From NCBI GenBank assembly GCA_002451055.1, contig DKBD01000020.1, positions 1 to 8,732 on the forward strand: DNA of 8,732 bases. Reading direction: 5' to 3'. Position numbers and translations under genes: made by a program. Position 1 is the stretch's first letter, and each line of letters starts with the position of its first letter. The notes beneath the pieces were generated by a model. It saw only the letters and a program-made list of their open reading frames with translations. It made no database searches and was not told the origin of the DNA. Positions 6,362 through 8,732 of this stretch are shown in pieces. The stretch comes from Nitrospira sp. UBA6909. Its GTDB lineage: Bacteria; Nitrospirota; Nitrospiria; Nitrospirales; Nitrospiraceae.

Positions 6362-6442
6362 TAGCTGTTGTTGCTTCAAGCTCCTGCGTGTAGCGCTTCT
6401 TGATGTGTCGTGATGCGCGAAAAGCGCCGGACGTGACCGGGA

Positions 6443-6471
6443 GACTACGTAAACACATATGAAACGTCAAG
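6443..6471 (-). promoter_or_regulatory. Candidate sigma-70 promoter for the rmuC operon
   Basis: On the minus strand TTGACG (6466-6471, five of six to the -35 consensus) is followed after exactly 17 bases by TAGTCT (6443-6448, three of six to the -10 consensus). A start near 6436 would give a leader of about 75 bases to the ATG at 6361. The good -35 box and spacing are suggestive; the -10 is weak. Confidence 0.35.
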
Positions 6472-6495
6472 GAGCCGAAATTCTCGGTGCGATCG

Positions 6496-6512
6496 GCCCT
6501 AGATCATAGGGC
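6496..6512 (-). terminator. Hairpin straddling the stop codon of the RPH-like gene
   Basis: GCCCTA (6496-6501) and TAGGGC (6507-6512) form a perfect 6-bp stem with a five-base loop that contains two bases of the TGA stop (6504-6506) of the large gene. On the minus-strand transcript no U-run follows, so it is not a textbook intrinsic terminator. It may still slow polymerase or protect the 3' end. Confidence 0.3.
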
Positions 6513-8732
6513 AGAAGAGCTGCGTGCATATGCGTCGACGAAAATCGTTCCCGCACCGGCATCCAGCTTCACGAATTGCCCCTCCACCAGGCGCGTCATC
6601 GCTCCCTCAACGTTGGCCACTGTCGGAAGCCCATATTCGCGGGCGATAATCGCGCCGTGAGAGAGTGTGCCGCCCATTTCAACGATCAATCCTCCGGCAA
6701 TACCGAAGAGTGGAGCCATGCCGGGATCGATAACCCGCGCGACGAGAATGTCTCCAGGGGTTACGTTGCTCCAATCAGTAGGGGAGTGGAGAAGACGCAC
6801 AGGGCCGGCCACCGTTCCAATGCTGATGGGGATGCCGGACAATCGGCCGGATCTATCATGACGACCGGCTGGCGTACTCCCTGTACGGGCAGTTTCCCAA
6901 TCGCGAATCGTATCGGGAGGATCGATGACGGCGTTTCGCTCCCGCTCGACTCGCCGCGCGCGGATCACGGTCCGCCAGTCGCGGTTCTCTCGCGCCAGCA
7001 ATTCGGCGCGGTCGGTGAGTGTCAGGAAGAAAATGTCGTCGCGCGACTCGCACACCCCTTGCGCAACCAGCAGATCGCCGAGGTGCAGCAGGAGATTGCG
7101 TGTCGCAGCGGTCAGATACATCAAATGATGCCGGTTTGCTTCACGCAGCGCGAAAAAACGGCAAAGCCGACGATATAACCACAGGTATGTCCACCACCGA
7201 TACAATCGCCACCCCATGCGCCGCTTGATTTCTGTGAACGCTTCTGCACGGGCGTGGTCCTGGCGGCACCGAATGGCTTCTTGCCCCCCGGAAGATGACC
7301 CAAGGTGCGCCCGAAGGACGGCCAGAATCGCCTCTGGATTGTCTACCAGACGCTGAGACATCACATCCGATTCGCCCATGCCGCGGTGGCCATAGTCTTC
7401 CAGATACGCATCGAAGGCCTGCAGGAATGCCGTGCCCTTGAGGCGGGTGCGAAAGCCGGACGGGTTCCAGGGGTCCGCTCTGAGAAACGTTTCAGCCGCC
7501 GGTTCGTGCCGCCCGATGTCGGCGATTTCTGCGAGACGGAGGATCTGTTGCGCGCTGATGACCGTCCCCTGACCCTGTAGCGCGGCATTCGAGAGGGCTC
7601 TCCAGTCAGGTCCCAGCCATCGGGGGAGAAGCATATTCAGTGCTTGGAGACATTGGGCCACCCCACCTGTGATGCCGAAGGTCAGTTCGTGCGTATGAAG
7701 CCATCGATCAAGCTGATCCAGCCGCTGGATCGTGTCTTGGAAGGACAACGAATTGACATGCTGTGGATCAGATCGATCGGCGAATTCTTTCATGTCGGCA
7801 AACCACGCAGTTCCATGGACGGTTGCGCGCCTCATCTCGATCAGCATCAGGATTCCCGCCCGTATGAACGCGAGCCAGCCGAGAGGCCGTACCTTATGGA
7901 TGGCTGCAATCGGTTCCCCGCCCATCTGTTCTGGCAGCAAGGAGGGATCGCCACGCAGTTGCGCGACGAGCAAATGGAAGAGAGTCACATTCAGGTAAGG
8001 GCGTCCATGGAGCACGCGTGTAGACGACAGCCCGTCTGGAATGCGGCAACCAAGCCTGCGATAGGGCGCGATGATGTGGTCATCCATGAAACGTTCGAGG
8101 AAGGAGAGCCCAAGCGGGCTCGGCAATTCCGGCATCGTCTCTTTGAAATTGGCGCGGGACCACTCGCAATCATCATCGGTCAATTCCGAGGAAGGACGAA
8201 CACCGGTGATGGGCCGTGCTTGTAGCGTCCAGAGCCGCAGGGAGTCGATCGCCCATTCCAGATCGATCGGATAGCCGAAAGCCTCTTCGATCTTCTTCGC
8301 CGTGCGTCCCAGGTCGAACAGTTGTTCGTCGGAAAGTGACGACTGCAACCGCGCCGGTTCCGGGATCGTTTTGTGGCACAGCCCCTCATCTGTGACCGTC
8401 AACCGGCTTGACTTGTAAACGAGGGCCCGTCGTCGAACCCAGACTGGCTGCTGATCGGCGCTCATTTCCACGACATAGTGGTCTGGTGCGACTTGTCCGT
8501 CGACCAGCGGTGCGGCCAACCCTGGCACCGCATTCACGGTCACATGGAAGGATCGCCCTGTCACCGGATGGATCGAATAGGCTACTCCGGAAGCCACAGC
8601 ATCGAGCATGGGCTGAATCACGACGGCCATAGATGGAGCCGCCCGATTGATTCCTCGTTCGATCATGTACTGGACCACCCGTTCTTGCCACAGCGAGGCC
8701 CAGAGATCCTTGATGGCGGCGTCGATCTGATC
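6504..8732 (-). CDS. Rifampin phosphotransferase-like PEP-utilizing enzyme (N-terminus beyond the window)
   Basis: The frame stays open to the window edge, so the 742 residues seen lack the N-terminal part of the ATP-grasp domain. The sequence begins with KDLWASLWQERVVQYM (8-23), typical of the PEP synthase/PPDK nucleotide-binding domain. MAVVIQPMLDAVASGVAYS (35-53) follows, and the domain closes with DLEWAIDSLRLWTLQARPIT (157-176), keeping Glu159, Gln171 and Arg173 expected at the ATP site. The middle (about 190-630) is helical, with PELPSPLGLS (201-210) and YGHRGMGESDV (447-457), as in rifampin phosphotransferases. The C-terminal swivelling domain (about 632-742) has GIPISIGTVAGPVR and MGGTLSHGAIIAREYGLP with the phosphorylated His692. 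No PEP-binding TIM barrel follows, which separates it from true PEP synthase. RPH enzymes use ATP to phosphorylate rifamycins; here the acceptor is unknown. Confidence 0.85.
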   Translation of the reverse strand, partial: DQIDAAIKDLWASLWQERVVQYMIERGINRAAPSMAVVIQPMLDAVASGVAYSIHPVTGRSFHVTVNAVPGLAAPLVDGQVAPDHYVVEMSADQQPVWVRRRALVYKSSRLTVTDEGLCHKTIPEPARLQSSLSDEQLFDLGRTAKKIEEAFGYPIDLEWAIDSLRLWTLQARPITGVRPSSELTDDDCEWSRANFKETMPELPSPLGLSFLERFMDDHIIAPYRRLGCRIPDGLSSTRVLHGRPYLNVTLFHLLVAQLRGDPSLLPEQMGGEPIAAIHKVRPLGWLAFIRAGILMLIEMRRATVHGTAWFADMKEFADRSDPQHVNSLSFQDTIQRLDQLDRWLHTHELTFGITGGVAQCLQALNMLLPRWLGPDWRALSNAALQGQGTVISAQQILRLAEIADIGRHEPAAETFLRADPWNPSGFRTRLKGTAFLQAFDAYLEDYGHRGMGESDVMSQRLVDNPEAILAVLRAHLGSSSGGQEAIRCRQDHARAEAFTEIKRRMGWRLYRWWTYLWLYRRLCRFFALREANRHHLMYLTAATRNLLLHLGDLLVAQGVCESRDDIFFLTLTDRAELLARENRDWRTVIRARRVERERNAVIDPPDTIRDWETARTGSTPAGRHDRSGRLSGIPISIGTVAGPVRLLHSPTDWSNVTPGDILVARVIDPGMAPLFGIAGGLIVEMGGTLSHGAIIAREYGLPTVANVEGAMTRLVEGQFVKLDAGAGTIFVDAYARSSSAL

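Noticed and set aside
6415..6428. GCGC/GCGC hairpin in the leader before rmuC
   Set aside because: The stem is only 4 bp with a six-base loop and no T-run on either strand, so it may be chance.
7644..8225. Plus-strand open frame of 193 codons inside the RPH-like gene
   Set aside because: It lies wholly antisense to a gene with clear family motifs along its length, and its translation has no recognisable motif; long antisense frames are common at this GC content.
1..8732. CRISPR array, tRNA, rRNA, insertion sequence or prophage genes
   Set aside because: I saw no regularly spaced repeats, no tRNA or rRNA-like segment, and no transposase or phage structural motifs on either strand.

Overview
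The window looks like a piece of a moderately GC-rich bacterial chromosome. The gene complement and sequence flavour (DapL-type lysine route, folK-panC pair, short GTGAGGGG-rich intergenic repeat, RmuC next to a MazG-like enzyme) fit a Nitrospira-like member of the Nitrospirota. That assignment comes from memory of such genomes, not from a marker gene, so it is only moderately secure. Ten genes fill nearly all of the window, and no stretch above 300 bases lacks a gene.

Left end (28-440, minus strand): a small hicB-hicA toxin-antitoxin pair with the antitoxin first. A 130-base divergent spacer (441-570) follows, with weak promoter-like elements on both strands and a small inverted repeat.

Plus-strand block (571-4052): a stand-alone class I glutamine amidotransferase; dapL, an LL-diaminopimelate aminotransferase for lysine and peptidoglycan precursors; folK for the pterin branch of folate synthesis; and panC for pantothenate and coenzyme A. 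folK and panC share an ATGA overlap. A long imperfect inverted repeat sits in the 84-base gap between dapL and folK.

Minus-strand block (4049-6361): read as rmuC, then a MazG-like pyrophosphohydrolase, then a PilZ-domain protein with an N-terminal zinc-ribbon-like segment. The spacing (10 bases, then an ATGA overlap) shows one operon. It collides tail to tail with panC, the two stop codons overlapping by 4 bases.

Right end (6504-8732, minus strand, cut by the window edge): a large protein with an ATP-grasp part, a long helical middle and a C-terminal swivelling phosphohistidine domain. It has no PEP-binding barrel after the histidine domain. This is the layout of rifampin phosphotransferase-like enzymes rather than of true PEP synthase, and its substrate cannot be read from the sequence.

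Most of the window is ordinary biosynthetic and housekeeping content. I did not find a clearly new multi-gene system. The most unusual items are the RPH-like enzyme, the rmuC-mazG-pilZ operon with its zinc-ribbon PilZ protein, and the palindromic intergenic element before folK.
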